Positions 1-5,620 of a DNA stretch of 5,620 nucleotides are shown here, one piece after another. Numbering within the stretch: position 1 is the first letter of the stretch; every line of letters begins with the position of its first letter. The stretch lies in the NCBI GenBank assembly GCA_019242435.1, contig JAFAVN010000170.1, forward strand, positions 1-5,620, given 5' to 3'. The notes beneath the pieces are model-generated. The model was not told the origin of the DNA. It saw only the letters and a list, made by a program, of their open reading frames with translations, and made no database searches. The translations under genes and the position numbers were made by a program. The DNA comes from Verrucomicrobiota bacterium (GTDB lineage: Bacteria > Verrucomicrobiota > Verrucomicrobiia > Chthoniobacterales > JAFAMB01).

Positions 1-36
1 GTCGCGCTAAGGGTTTGGCACGTCGAACAGCTTTCT

Positions 37-113
37 CGCGCCGGATTCGAGCCTTAGACGTGCGGCCCGAACCGCGGCAAACAGATCAGCGCTGAAGGTT
101 TGAATCCGGCGCG
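37..113. repeat. imperfect inverted repeat, 24-bp arms
   Basis: CGCGCCGGATTC at 37-48 is exactly complementary to GAATCCGGCGCG at 102-113. The match continues imperfectly inwards (CCTT at 52-55 against AAGG at 95-98), giving about 19 of 24 matching positions between 37-60 and 90-113. The 29-base centre contains a further small GCGG/CCGC pairing (62-65/72-75). Such a structure could be a dispersed palindromic element, a terminator-like hairpin for a gene to the left, or the remnant of a small mobile element. Nothing in the window decides which. Confidence 0.6.
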
Positions 114-177
114 AAAAGATCCAGGAGATGGTCAGCACTGGACGCACCGAGATTCTCGCCCCAGCTCATGGGTTCCC

Positions 178-205
178 TTGCCAGTTGCCCACCCATAAAT
201 AGACT
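178..205 (+). promoter_or_regulatory. possible sigma70-type promoter of hemB
   Basis: TTGCCA (178-183, 5 of 6 to TTGACA) is followed after 16 bases by TAGACT (200-205, 4 of 6 to TATAAT). If used, transcription would begin at about 211-213, at or beside the hemB ATG, so the mRNA would be leaderless. This agrees with the absence of a purine-rich Shine-Dalgarno sequence before the ATG. The match is modest and could be chance. Confidence 0.25.
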
Positions 206-211
206 GATTGC

Positions 212-1219
212 ATGCTTCAGTTATCGCGGAGGCCACGGCGACTTCGTTCAAACGAGATGCTGCGCGGACTCGTGAGTGAAAACAGTCTGCGCGTAGATCA
301 ATTGATTTACCCGACGTTTGTCTCCGAAAAAGTCGACCAGGCAGAACCGATTTCCAGTATGCCGGGTGTTTACCAATATTCGCCGGACGAACTGGTGGAA
401 AACGCAAAGCAGGTTTCTGATCTTGGAATACCGGCGATTCTCCTGTTCGGCATCCCGGAAGCGAAAGATGAACTGGCATCTCAAGCCTTTGCGCCGAACG
501 GAATTGTGCAGGAAACAGTGCGCCGCCTAAAAAAACACGTCCCACGGCTCCTAGTCATTACTGATGTCTGCCTGTGCGAATACACTTCGCATGGTCATTG
601 CGGGATCGTCGATAAACGGCGGGGTGAATTTGAGGTCTTGAACGATCCGTCAGTAGAAGCGCTTGTCCGGACGGCTGTCAGCCACGCCGAAGCGGGCGCT
701 GATCTGGTTGCGCCCAGCGATATGATGGATGGACGGGTCGGTGCGATCCGTGCCGGGCTTGATCAGGCAGGGTTCGCTCAGCTGCCGATCATGAGTTATG
801 CATCCAAGTTTTGTTCGGCCTTCTATGGACCGTTTCGGGAAGCTGCCGAAAGCGCTCCTCAATTCGGGGACAGACGAAGCTACCAGATGGATCCAGCGAA
901 TGCCCGAGAGGCTCTCCGCGAAGTCGCCCTGGATATCGAAGAAGGGGCCGATCTTTTAATCGTCAAACCGGGTCTCCCTTACCTCGATATTCTCTGGCGG
1001 GTGAAAGAGCAATTCGGGCTGCCTACAGCCGTTTACAACGTAAGCGGCGAGTATGCGATGCTCAAGGCGGCAGCGGCCAATGGCTGGCTAGACGAAAAGC
1101 GGGCGGTCCTCGAACTCATGACCGGGTTCCGCCGAGCAGGGGCTGATATGGTAATCACCTACTGGGCCAAAGAGCTGGCGTCCTGGCTGGGAAGCTCGCT
1201 GATGACAAATGACCGATGA
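212..1219 (+). CDS. hemB: porphobilinogen synthase (delta-aminolevulinic acid dehydratase)
   Basis: This cytoplasmic enzyme condenses two 5-aminolevulinate molecules to porphobilinogen, the first common pyrrole of heme, siroheme, cobalamin and chlorophyll synthesis. The 335 residues are close to the family's usual 320-340 and form one TIM-barrel domain. The metal-binding segment DVCLCEYTSHGHCG (residues 118-131) has C120, C122 and C130, the cysteine-type zinc site. SYASKF carries Schiff-base lysine K199 and VKPG the second, K252. The start is supported because the normal N-terminal arm, RRPRRLR, begins at residue 6. No Shine-Dalgarno sequence is visible. The gene stands alone and converges on the MFS gene. 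One oddity: the last residues, MTNDR, and the TGA stop are written by a heptamer repeat array. The family fold should end near residue 327 (AKELASWL), so this tail is probably a neutral addition. Confidence 0.97.
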   Translation: MLQLSRRPRRLRSNEMLRGLVSENSLRVDQLIYPTFVSEKVDQAEPISSMPGVYQYSPDELVENAKQVSDLGIPAILLFGIPEAKDELASQAFAPNGIVQETVRRLKKHVPRLLVITDVCLCEYTSHGHCGIVDKRRGEFEVLNDPSVEALVRTAVSHAEAGADLVAPSDMMDGRVGAIRAGLDQAGFAQLPIMSYASKFCSAFYGPFREAAESAPQFGDRRSYQMDPANAREALREVALDIEEGADLLIVKPGLPYLDILWRVKEQFGLPTAVYNVSGEYAMLKAAAANGWLDEKRAVLELMTGFRRAGADMVITYWAKELASWLGSSLMTNDR

Positions 1220-1230
1220 CAAATGACAAA
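1203..1230 (+). repeat. heptamer array TGACAAA, four copies
   Basis: Four head-to-tail heptamers are visible: TGACAAA (1203-1209), TGACCGA (1210-1216), TGACAAA (1217-1223) and TGACAAA (1224-1230). The array overlaps the hemB 3' end, and the third copy supplies the hemB stop codon. Because seven is not a multiple of three, successive TGAs fall in different frames, so three copies block all three plus-strand frames. Heptanucleotide arrays of this style are known from other bacteria, for example the STRR repeats of cyanobacteria; relationship to those is not claimed. Confidence 0.85.
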
Positions 1231-1279
1231 TTGCGGCTGACGAAGTTAGTTCAAGGAATTTTTGCTGATCAGGTGGCCT

Positions 1280-1305
1280 ATTCTATGGAGAGCCGTCCGT
1301 AGAAT
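1280..1305. terminator. hairpin between convergent genes, possible weak terminator
   Basis: ATTCTATGGA (1280-1289) pairs with TCCGTAGAAT (1296-1305) over ten positions with one T/G wobble and a six-base loop, GAGCCG. On the plus strand the stem is followed by TTGCCTTTGTC, a broken rather than continuous T run. On the minus strand no T run follows. It lies about 60 bases past hemB and 50 past the MFS stop, where termination of both convergent transcripts is expected. The role as terminator is inferred; the stem is directly visible. Confidence 0.4.
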
Positions 1306-1331
1306 TTGCCTTTGTCATCTGTCATTTGTTA
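1305..1331 (-). repeat. heptamer array TGACAAA, inverted copy
   Basis: Read on the minus strand this is TAACAAA (1331-1325), TGACAGA (1324-1318), TGACAAA (1317-1311) and a six-base remnant GGCAAA (1310-1305). It is the mirror image of the array at the hemB 3' end. Aligning 1202-1232 with the reverse complement of 1303-1332 gives 27 matches, three mismatches and one gap, so the two arrays can pair as long arms around a 70-base centre. Confidence 0.8.
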
Positions 1332-1356
1332 TTCGGACGAGCTAGGGGAGTCCGGC

Positions 1357-2571
1357 CTATTTCTGCCCGATCTCCGCCGGAGTTTGGGAGAGCGAAGGAG
1401 CAGAGGTCCGCAGCGCAAGCGACAAGAGAAAGGCCAGTCCCATCACGATGCCTCCCACCACGAAGGGGGTATTGCCGTAGACCAGAGGCGAACCAGACCG
1501 GTCCCACCCCAACATGAAGCCGCCCGCCGAAGGCCCGACGACCCGGCCGAGGCTGCCGGCGGATTGCACCGTACCTATGACTCGGCCTTGGGACGTGGCC
1601 GCGGCCAGACGAGATGCCATCGCGGTAAGGGTCGGCTGCGCTAAACTGTTACCGGCAGCTAACCCGACCGTAAACAACAGGAATGAGCCGATGTTATGGG
1701 CAAACGGCATGACTGCCATGCTTACCGCCATCAAAATCAGACCAACTGCGGCCAGCCGGTAATCACCGAATCGTTTGGCCAACCGGCCAATCGCTCCACC
1801 TTGGATCAGGACACCAATTAGCCCCAAGAACACAAACACAAAGTTGACCTGGCTCTGATTGAGACCAAATCTCCGGTCGAGCACCTGCGGATAAATCATG
1901 GTCACCACCGCAAAGGCAGCAATCGCGACAAAGTAAGTGATTACCAGCACCGGAATCCCGCCGCTCAGTGTGCGATCGCTCACCTCTGCACCTACCGGTA
2001 CCCGGCTCTCCGATCGGAGCACATGTCTCTCCGGTTCGGGCAGGAACATCACAACCGCACCGGCATTTAACACGGCCAAGAGCGCACCAAACCAGAACGG
2101 GGCGACCGTTGAAAGCTGGCTTAGAATTCCTCCGATAGCAGGCCCCAGCACAAAGCCAACTCCGAAGGCGGCTCCGATCAAACCCATGCGCCTTGACCGG
2201 TTTTCCGGCGGGGTAATGTCCGCGATATAAGCGGCCGCCGTACCCACACTGGCGCCACAGATACCGGCAATGATCCGGGCGATGAATAAAGTGGTAAGAG
2301 AATGGGCGTTAGCCATGATCAGATAGCCGACAGCCGAGCCGAGCAGGCTGAGTAGAAGGATCGGTTTACGACCGAATCGATCTGACAGAAACCCGAGGAC
2401 GGGCGCCGCCAGAAACTGCATAAATGAGTAGGACGCTAAGAGAAATCCAATCTGCCATTCTGCCGCAGCGAAGTTTTTGGCATAAAGCGGCAGGATCGGA
2501 ATGATCATGCCGAAACCGATGAGATCAATAAAGACAATCAGCAGAATGGTGCCTAATGGTGACTTTTTCAT
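1357..2571 (-). CDS. MFS transporter, DHA1/TetA-like drug:proton antiporter family
   Basis: A 404-residue inner-membrane protein, the normal length for a 12-helix major facilitator. The first helix carries the DHA1 signature FIDLIGFGMIIPILPLY (residues 14-30, D16). Motif A is GFLSDRFGRKPIL (60-72) in the loop between helices 2 and 3, with a degenerate half-repeat GRLAKRFGDYRLA (262-274) in the second half. R99 in FIARIIAG fits motif B. GAAFGVGFVLGPAIGG (133-148) is the antiporter motif C. A hydrophilic central loop spans about 179-204. The family exports small hydrophobic compounds, including tetracyclines, in exchange for protons; the substrate here cannot be read from sequence, and a sugar or metabolite exporter is possible. 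The ATG overlaps the stop of the upstream U32 gene (ATGA) and has no Shine-Dalgarno of its own, so translational coupling is likely. Confidence 0.9.
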   Translation of the reverse strand: MKKSPLGTILLIVFIDLIGFGMIIPILPLYAKNFAAAEWQIGFLLASYSFMQFLAAPVLGFLSDRFGRKPILLLSLLGSAVGYLIMANAHSLTTLFIARIIAGICGASVGTAAAYIADITPPENRSRRMGLIGAAFGVGFVLGPAIGGILSQLSTVAPFWFGALLAVLNAGAVVMFLPEPERHVLRSESRVPVGAEVSDRTLSGGIPVLVITYFVAIAAFAVVTMIYPQVLDRRFGLNQSQVNFVFVFLGLIGVLIQGGAIGRLAKRFGDYRLAAVGLILMAVSMAVMPFAHNIGSFLLFTVGLAAGNSLAQPTLTAMASRLAAATSQGRVIGTVQSAGSLGRVVGPSAGGFMLGWDRSGSPLVYGNTPFVVGGIVMGLAFLLSLALRTSAPSLSQTPAEIGQK

Positions 2572-5063
2572 GAACCAGAACGACCGTGAGACAATGTTCC
2601 CAGTGTTATGCCTAACTTCGATTCGACTTTGAGCTCATGCCACAGAGCGTCACCGGTTGAAGAACCATCGAGCAGTCCCCGATACAATTTAAATAACCGA
2701 ACTGCTTCTCCCGGAGTTTCATCCAGCAATTCAACCCGAAAATGGCGAAGGCCGGCCTCGTGCAAATCCGCAAAGTATCGCGCGCCGGTCTGTGCTCGAG
2801 CGTTAAACACAGTATTGCGACAACCAACGTCCGCTTTCACTAGGTGACAGAACCCAACTCGATCCCGAACTTCTACCCGGTGCCGATCACAAGGCCGGCC
2901 ACAGTTAGTGTAATCAGTCCCCTGCGACAGAAACGCGGCAAATACGCAATGCTCCATATGAAACATGGGCATATGCTGGTGTAAGGTCAGTTCATAGCGC
3001 TCGCTCGATGAATACCGGAGCAATGCCAGGATCTGTTCGAAATTGAGGTCGTAGGAAATTGTGAGACGCTCGAGCCCGAGCCGGACAAGGAACTGAGCAG
3101 TTAACGGATTCGCCACGTTCAAAGAAAAATCGCCATGTAATCGAAACGACTTGCCGCGAAAGTAATCGATCGCGCCGAGGTTGCGAATCAGCACTCCCGC
3201 CGGCGATAAGTTTTCGATCAGTCGAAAAAAACCTTGTTCTCCTGGCTTTTGAATCCTGGGTGTCGCCAGGAATAGGGCAACCTGATCACTGGCCAACTTG
3301 ATGGCTTCCTTGTATAAGCGCAGGTCTTCGAAATCAACGTAGGCCAAAGTGAGATCCAGCGAAAGAACAGCTTCGAGTTGAGCCAGATTTCTGCAGAGAA
3401 CAGCCAAATCCGGGCGAACCGAAGCGCTCTGCGCCATCGGCTTGAGCGGCCAATCGATTGGTGGTCTTACCGGGGCAAGCTCCTCCGGGTGATCAGGTAG
3501 GGGGCCCAGACCACCAATGGCCGGCGATCTTTTCACCGTCGGAAGCTTCGCTGCCAACCGATCAAGGGCATCTCTACGCAACCGGTTGATGACGGCCGTC
3601 GGAAGAAAAAGCCGGCCGTCGAGCCTGACATCGATCTCTTCCGCATGAAAGCGCGTTCCACCTAGCCGGTTCAAGAGTTCGCGTACACCTTCCGTTGTCA
3701 GGGGAGCGGTTCGCGCCGGCTGCAGCACTTGGCTTGATTCTGCCTGCATTTCGATGCCATCGCAGGTCACGGTTAACCGCAACGGTGACCCACAACTGCC
3801 GGTCGCGATCATTGTAACCGGTAATGTCCGGACTTGCTGGTCGCGAGCAAAAGTCCGGCGTAAAGCTTTGTTCAAGGCCGGATCATCGGTTTTCCAAACC
3901 CGGTCGCCAACGGCAATGCGGGTAAAGTTGATTTTTTCGTGTCCAAAAAAGAACCGATCGCCAGCGACCTTATAGACCCGGCCGCCTTCCTCTTGTTCGG
4001 TATCGACGCCGTTAGCGAACACTAAACCGTCTCCGGGCCGGACTGCTATTCTGTTTCGTATCTCAATGTATTGTTTACCAACACCAGTCACTTCGCCGAC
4101 GTAGGCACCACGTTTCTTACCGAATCTGCCGTCCACCAGGCGCTGATGGTTCACTCCATGCAACCAGCCGGAGTAAAGCCCACGAGAAAAAGTCATTTTC
4201 AACGCGTACCGGTCAGAAGGCGTTTGGCCTTCGGCATTCGGCGTTTGGCATTTGGTGTTGGCGGCCAGCGCTCGATCGATAGCGCCCCGATACACTTTTG
4301 TCACTGCCGCCACATATTCCGGACTTTTTAATCTGCCTTCGATTTTGAAACTCCGCACACCGAGCTCGATCAGGGCCGGGATTTCATCCAGGCCTGCCAA
4401 GTCCTGAGGCGACAAAAGATAGCGGCGCTCGCCCAGGTCACGTGTCTGGCCGTCGACGATCAGATCGTATGGCAAACGGCAAGCTTGCGCGCATTCTCCT
4501 CGATTCGCGCTGCGTTGTCCGAGCGATTCGCTGGTAAGACATTGACCGGAGTAAGCGACACAAAGAGCTCCGTGAACGAACACTTCTACCGGTGTTCCAG
4601 CGGTTTTGAACTGAGCCAACTCCCGAAGCGATAATTCGCGAGCTAATACTGCCCGGCTGATCCCAGCGTGGTGCATCAATTCGAGTCCTTCCGGAGAGGT
4701 AATGGTCATCTGGGTGGAGGCGTGCAGCTCTAAGTGAGGGACCAAGTACTGGGCCAATCGGACCAGCCCAAGGTCTTGCACGATAATGGCGTCGACGCCT
4801 GCCTCGGCGATTGGTCTTAGCTGGCGCGCGGCCGCTTCCAACTCATTCGTAAAGATCAGCGTATTGAAGGTTACGTAGCCACGCACGCCTCGAGTATGGA
4901 GGAATTCCATCACGACCGGGAGCTCTTCCAATGTGAAATTGTGCGCACGCAACCGGGCGTTGAACTGCGACAGTCCGAAATAGATCGCGTCCGCTCCGTT
5001 GGCAACAGCCGCACGCAAACAATCCCAGTCTCCTGCTGGGCTTAACAATTCCGGGACGGTCAT
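2568..5063 (-). CDS. U32 family protein (annotated as peptidase/collagenase-like; probable RlhA-type RNA hydroxylase)
   Basis: An 831-residue cytoplasmic protein. It opens with ELLSPAGDWDCLRAAVANGA (residues 5-24), the U32 barrel start, which supports the chosen ATG; no Shine-Dalgarno is evident. The U32 signature lies at 160-179 (EVFVHGALC...GQCLTS) with C168 and C175, followed by C191 and C195. A middle region of about 285-510 resembles the beta-rich and DUF3656-like part of long U32 proteins. The C-terminal part, about 550-800, has a second cysteine group: C706 (HMEHC), C721 and C725 (NCGRPC), C739 and C748. In characterised relatives, RlhA hydroxylates a 23S rRNA cytidine, TrhP hydroxylates wobble uridine of tRNA, and UbiU/UbiV bind 4Fe-4S clusters by cysteines; protease activity is doubtful for this branch. 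An RNA hydroxylase role is inferred. Residues 269-284 are a repeat-derived insertion. It is the first gene of a probable two-gene operon with the MFS gene. Confidence 0.88.
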   Translation of the reverse strand: MTVPELLSPAGDWDCLRAAVANGADAIYFGLSQFNARLRAHNFTLEELPVVMEFLHTRGVRGYVTFNTLIFTNELEAAARQLRPIAEAGVDAIIVQDLGLVRLAQYLVPHLELHASTQMTITSPEGLELMHHAGISRAVLARELSLRELAQFKTAGTPVEVFVHGALCVAYSGQCLTSESLGQRSANRGECAQACRLPYDLIVDGQTRDLGERRYLLSPQDLAGLDEIPALIELGVRSFKIEGRLKSPEYVAAVTKVYRGAIDRALAANTKCQTPNAEGQTPSDRYALKMTFSRGLYSGWLHGVNHQRLVDGRFGKKRGAYVGEVTGVGKQYIEIRNRIAVRPGDGLVFANGVDTEQEEGGRVYKVAGDRFFFGHEKINFTRIAVGDRVWKTDDPALNKALRRTFARDQQVRTLPVTMIATGSCGSPLRLTVTCDGIEMQAESSQVLQPARTAPLTTEGVRELLNRLGGTRFHAEEIDVRLDGRLFLPTAVINRLRRDALDRLAAKLPTVKRSPAIGGLGPLPDHPEELAPVRPPIDWPLKPMAQSASVRPDLAVLCRNLAQLEAVLSLDLTLAYVDFEDLRLYKEAIKLASDQVALFLATPRIQKPGEQGFFRLIENLSPAGVLIRNLGAIDYFRGKSFRLHGDFSLNVANPLTAQFLVRLGLERLTISYDLNFEQILALLRYSSSERYELTLHQHMPMFHMEHCVFAAFLSQGTDYTNCGRPCDRHRVEVRDRVGFCHLVKADVGCRNTVFNARAQTGARYFADLHEAGLRHFRVELLDETPGEAVRLFKLYRGLLDGSSTGDALWHELKVESKLGITLGTLSHGRSGS
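4223..4257 (-). repeat. heptamer array TGCCRAA inside the U32 gene, five copies
   Basis: On the coding strand the units are CACCAAA, TGCCAAA, CGCCGAA, TGCCGAA and GGCCAAA, running on into CGCC. They encode the low-complexity segment TKCQTPNAEGQTP (residues 270-282), between the helix ending ALAA and the strand starting YALKMTFSRGLY. Relatives, as I recall them, join these two with a much shorter linker. The pattern TGMCRAA also fits most units near hemB, but here the third base is C, so no TGA stop arises and the long reading frame survives. Confidence 0.75.
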
Positions 5064-5217
5064 AGGTCTACGCTAATCGGCGCTGTTTAATCCGCAAATC
5101 TCAGTGATAAGTCGAGCCATTCCGCAGGGCGAAGGGAGACCAACCATCGCGGACTCAAGGACCTCGCGCACACGCTACAGAGACTGCGCGCGACATCGCA
5201 GCGTCGCCAGACGCTAA
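5064..5217. other. gene-free region directly upstream of the U32 gene
   Basis: No gene is seen on either strand. It should contain the promoter of the U32-MFS operon (read leftwards), but I found no convincing -35/-10 pair. A hairpin with arms CGCCAG (5205-5210) and CTGGCG (5218-5223) and a seven-base loop sits at its right end, overlapping an alternative GCGTC/GACGC pairing (5201-5205/5209-5213). Confidence 0.5.
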
Positions 5218-5276
5218 CTGGCGGGAAGTCGCTTTGCAGCAGGCAGTTTCTTCAGATAAATAACAGGCGGCTCCCG
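5218..5276 (-). repeat. degenerate inverted copy of the 92-bp palindromic unit
   Basis: Read on the minus strand from 5276, this begins CGGGAGCCGCCTGTT, identical over 15 bases to 5363-5377. It ends GCAAAGCGACTTCCCGCCAG, close to the corresponding part of the first tandem unit (ACAAAGCGGCTCCCCGCCAG, 5401-5420). The bases between differ. It is therefore a diverged unit in opposite orientation to the array on the right. Confidence 0.65.
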
Positions 5277-5295
5277 GAAACTACCCAAGAGCCGC
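5267..5295. repeat. hairpin and partial unit left of the array
   Basis: GCGGCTC (5267-5273) pairs perfectly with GAGCCGC (5289-5295) around a 15-base loop that includes GAAACTAC. The order, GCGGCTCCC then GAAACT then AGCCGCTGCTA, mimics the inter-arm part of the complete units with about a dozen bases deleted, so it looks like a truncated plus-oriented copy. The following bases to 5363 show only faint resemblance and no gene. Confidence 0.5.
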
Positions 5296-5363
5296 TGCTA
5301 AACCGCTCCGGCATCCAGCCGCCCTTAACAACCTGATTCGAGTCGAGCCACTGGGTCATTCGC

Positions 5364-5620
5364 GGGAGCCGCCTGTTGTTGTCTCATGGAGCTAGCAACC
5401 TACAAAGCGGCTCCCCGCCAGGCGCTAGGGCTGATAGAAACTGCGGGGCGTTTCTCGGGAGCCGCCTACTAGCCACTCATGGAATTAGCAGCCTGCAAAG
5501 CGGCTCCCCTCCGGGGCTAGGGCTGATAGAAACTGCTGGGCGTTTCCAGGGAGCCGCCTGCTAGCTACTCATGGAATTTAGCGGACTGCAAAGCGGCTCC
5601 CCTCCAGGGCTAGGGGTGAT
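5364..5620 (+). repeat. tandem array of about 92-bp palindromic units (three visible, last cut by window end)
   Basis: Units start at 5364 (93 bp), 5457 (92 bp) and 5549 (72 bp visible). Each begins GGGAGCCGC and carries the exact reverse complement GCGGCTCCC after 34, 34 and 35 bases (5407-5415, 5500-5508, 5593-5601). Units share CTCATGGA, CAAAGCGGCTCCCC and GGGCTGATAGAAACTGC; the third differs by one base in GGGGTGAT before the edge. The part between arms also has a GAAAC/GTTTC stem (5437-5441/5450-5454; 5529-5533/5542-5546). Arms alternate in orientation, so each can pair with either neighbour. A 62-codon open frame runs through the array, but it merely reads the repeat and the 93/92-bp lengths do not keep frame, so I do not call it a gene. 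Confidence 0.9.

Larger units (their letters stand above)
1..211. other. non-coding region upstream of hemB
   Basis: No credible gene is visible. The longest open stretches are about 50 codons on the minus strand (stop TAG at 7-9, opened by a TGA at 166-168, no ATG) and about 30 codons on the plus strand. Neither shows a recognisable domain, and both run through an inverted repeat, which explains their similar peptides (FSRRI in each). The region holds an inverted repeat at 37-60/90-113 and a small hairpin with arms ATGGGT (168-173) and ACCCAT (191-196). A possible hemB promoter lies at its right end. The tail of a gene lying mostly to the left cannot be excluded. Confidence 0.55.

Noticed and set aside
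41..110. tRNA-like T-arm strings (GGATTCGAGCC and GGTTTGAATCC)
   Set aside because: Neither has a five-pair T stem, and no acceptor, D or anticodon stems can be placed around them; they belong to the inverted repeat.
7..165. About 52-codon open stretch on the minus strand ending in a peptide that looks protein-like (FAAVRAARLRLESGARKLF)
   Set aside because: It has no ATG, only GTG candidates, no ribosome-binding site and no family I recognise, and it runs through an inverted repeat. Not enough to call a gene.
132..545. 137-codon open frame on the minus strand overlapping the hemB start
   Set aside because: It lies opposite the well-supported hemB gene, shows no recognisable domain and has an arginine/proline-rich composition typical of an antisense frame.
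1306..1644. 112-codon plus-strand open frame beginning in the heptamer array
   Set aside because: It is antisense to the 3' part of the MFS gene, which has clear family motifs; composition is arginine/proline-rich and no domain is visible.
5376..5564. 62-codon open frame through the 92-bp repeats with repeated peptide LQSGSPPG
   Set aside because: The repeated peptide simply mirrors the DNA repeat, unit lengths of 93 and 92 bp do not preserve frame, and no start signal is visible.
5364..5620. CRISPR array
   Set aside because: The conserved parts are palindromic arms in alternating orientation, and the sequences between them are also conserved between units, unlike variable spacers. No cas gene is present.

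Overview
The window shows about 5 kb of ordinary bacterial chromosome carrying three intact protein genes, followed by a gene-free stretch of palindromic tandem repeats that runs off the right edge. The protein families, the medium-high GC content and the abundance of degenerate short repeats would fit a soil-type Verrucomicrobiota or related PVC-group bacterium. That placement is inferred from general resemblance and is not proven by any marker in the window.

Layout. Bases 1-211 hold no convincing gene; they contain a 24-bp imperfect inverted repeat and a possible promoter. Bases 212-1219 (+) encode HemB, porphobilinogen synthase of heme biosynthesis, with all zinc and Schiff-base residues present. 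Bases 1220-1356 separate two convergent genes and contain two oppositely oriented arrays of a degenerate heptamer (TGACAAA). One array runs back into hemB and supplies its last codons and stop. Bases 1357-2571 (-) encode a 12-TM major facilitator of the DHA1/TetA type. Bases 2568-5063 (-) encode a long (831 aa) U32-family protein, probably an RlhA-like iron-sulfur RNA hydroxylase rather than a protease. The U32 and MFS genes overlap by the four bases ATGA and are probably co-transcribed and translationally coupled. Bases 5064-5620 have no gene. They hold a family of about 92-bp units with alternating GGGAGCCGC / GCGGCTCCC arms, plus degenerate and inverted copies.

The gene products have no evident shared pathway: heme synthesis on one side, a probable RNA-modifying enzyme plus exporter on the other. 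The most interesting content is the repeat biology. Related heptamer arrays sit at three places: the hemB 3' end, the intergenic region facing the MFS gene, and in frame inside the U32 gene, where the units are a stop-free variant. A second, unrelated palindromic family occupies the region upstream of the U32 gene. I see no evidence of a defence system, CRISPR array, transposase, tRNA or rRNA.
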